In this document: positions 58,728 to 59,114 of the stretch, piece by piece
How positions within the stretch are numbered: position 1 is the first letter of the stretch
How the letters are laid out: the number at the start of each line of letters is the position of its first letter
DNA from: Acanthaster planci
Lineage: Eukaryota > Echinodermata > Asteroidea > Valvatida > Acanthasteridae
Direction of reading: 5' to 3'
Length of the DNA: 59,114 nucleotides
Assembly: GCF_001949145.1 (NCBI RefSeq)
Contig: NW_019091509.1
Span: 622,301 to 681,414 of the forward strand
The notes under the pieces: model-generated
What the model was told of the DNA's origin: nothing
Database searches by the model: none
What the model saw: only the letters and a program-made list of their open reading frames with translations
Made by a program: the position numbers and the translations under genes

Positions 58728-59114
58728 GTAAGTAGTAGGTCAATATTAGGCCCGCATTAAACATCAAACTTCTTCTGTGTCTAATCTGTGGTGTTAAAAC
58801 AAAATGGTGGTGCCCTTTTAATATTAGCGAGTCATGCGATTTTCCTTCCAAACCACAAGAGGCCTATGCATCAACCTTTCCCTTTAAAACTATTGAGTGG
58901 AAGCTATTGATGTAGCAATATTCCTTGTGAGGCCTAAGTCCTCCTGGCAGGCATTTTATCAGAATGTGGTATCCGTCAATTGCTGCCCAACAGTAAGGAA
59001 ACATTTCCATGTCTAATATTTTTCTCATGAACTCCTTGTCATGTTTCAGGAACTATTTGGGAACTGACCTATCCCACATGTTTCTCATGATGGGTTATAA
59101 TGGGTTATATATGA

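Noticed and set aside
1-59114. CRISPR arrays, rRNA or bacterial-style operons
   Set aside because: None present. Spliced genes, LINE remains and long introns show animal nuclear DNA.

Overview
This is animal nuclear DNA. It is AT-rich and intron-rich, and it holds only two protein-coding host genes that I can reconstruct. The rest is transposon and repeat debris. The two genes and the very frequent self-complementary ACATGTA-type runs suit a marine invertebrate, most plausibly a non-vertebrate deuterostome (echinoderm, hemichordate or lancelet). I cannot name the species. There is one 527-base run of N (13063-13589) and single N bases at 14415 and 35531.

Positions 1-21,378 hold no host gene that I can support. 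They contain diverged mobile-element remains. These are a short inverted-repeat element (1007-1319), two copies of a TATA/CCAAT-bearing repeat (about 3590-4020, and 5816-5908 continued at 7955-8130), and a 2.05-kb long-inverted-repeat transposon (5909-7954) inserted inside the second copy. Further on are the 3' end of a LINE reverse-transcriptase ORF (15793-16152, minus), a fragment of a P-element/THAP9-like transposase (16892-17218, minus), and a broken PHD-FLYWCH-MULE transposase (17302-18866, plus).

Positions 21,379-52,322 (minus strand) are SCP2/SCPx. The protein joins a peroxisomal 3-ketoacyl-CoA thiolase to a sterol carrier protein-2 domain. I could build 14 coding exons with GT-AG splice sites and one continuous frame. 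They give 529 residues with intact thiolase motifs and a C-terminal AKL peroxisomal signal. The introns hold a 19-copy 20-bp minisatellite, a 1.06-kb long-inverted-repeat transposon carrying a RecQ-type helicase fragment, several small inverted-repeat elements, and one repeat family present in opposite orientations on either side of exons 10 and 11.

Positions 52,916 to the right edge (plus strand) are the first three coding exons of a TMEM59 family gene. It has a signal peptide and a cysteine-rich lumenal domain, and the remainder lies beyond the window. SCP2 and TMEM59 are head to head, with 593 bp between their start codons. That interval holds a CTCF-like core, a GC-rich repeat-related segment, an ACATGTA array and a perfect 21-bp tandem duplication, so it is a candidate shared promoter. 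The two genes act in different places (peroxisomal lipid oxidation, and Golgi/endolysosomal trafficking). Their pairing suggests at most co-expression, not a shared pathway.
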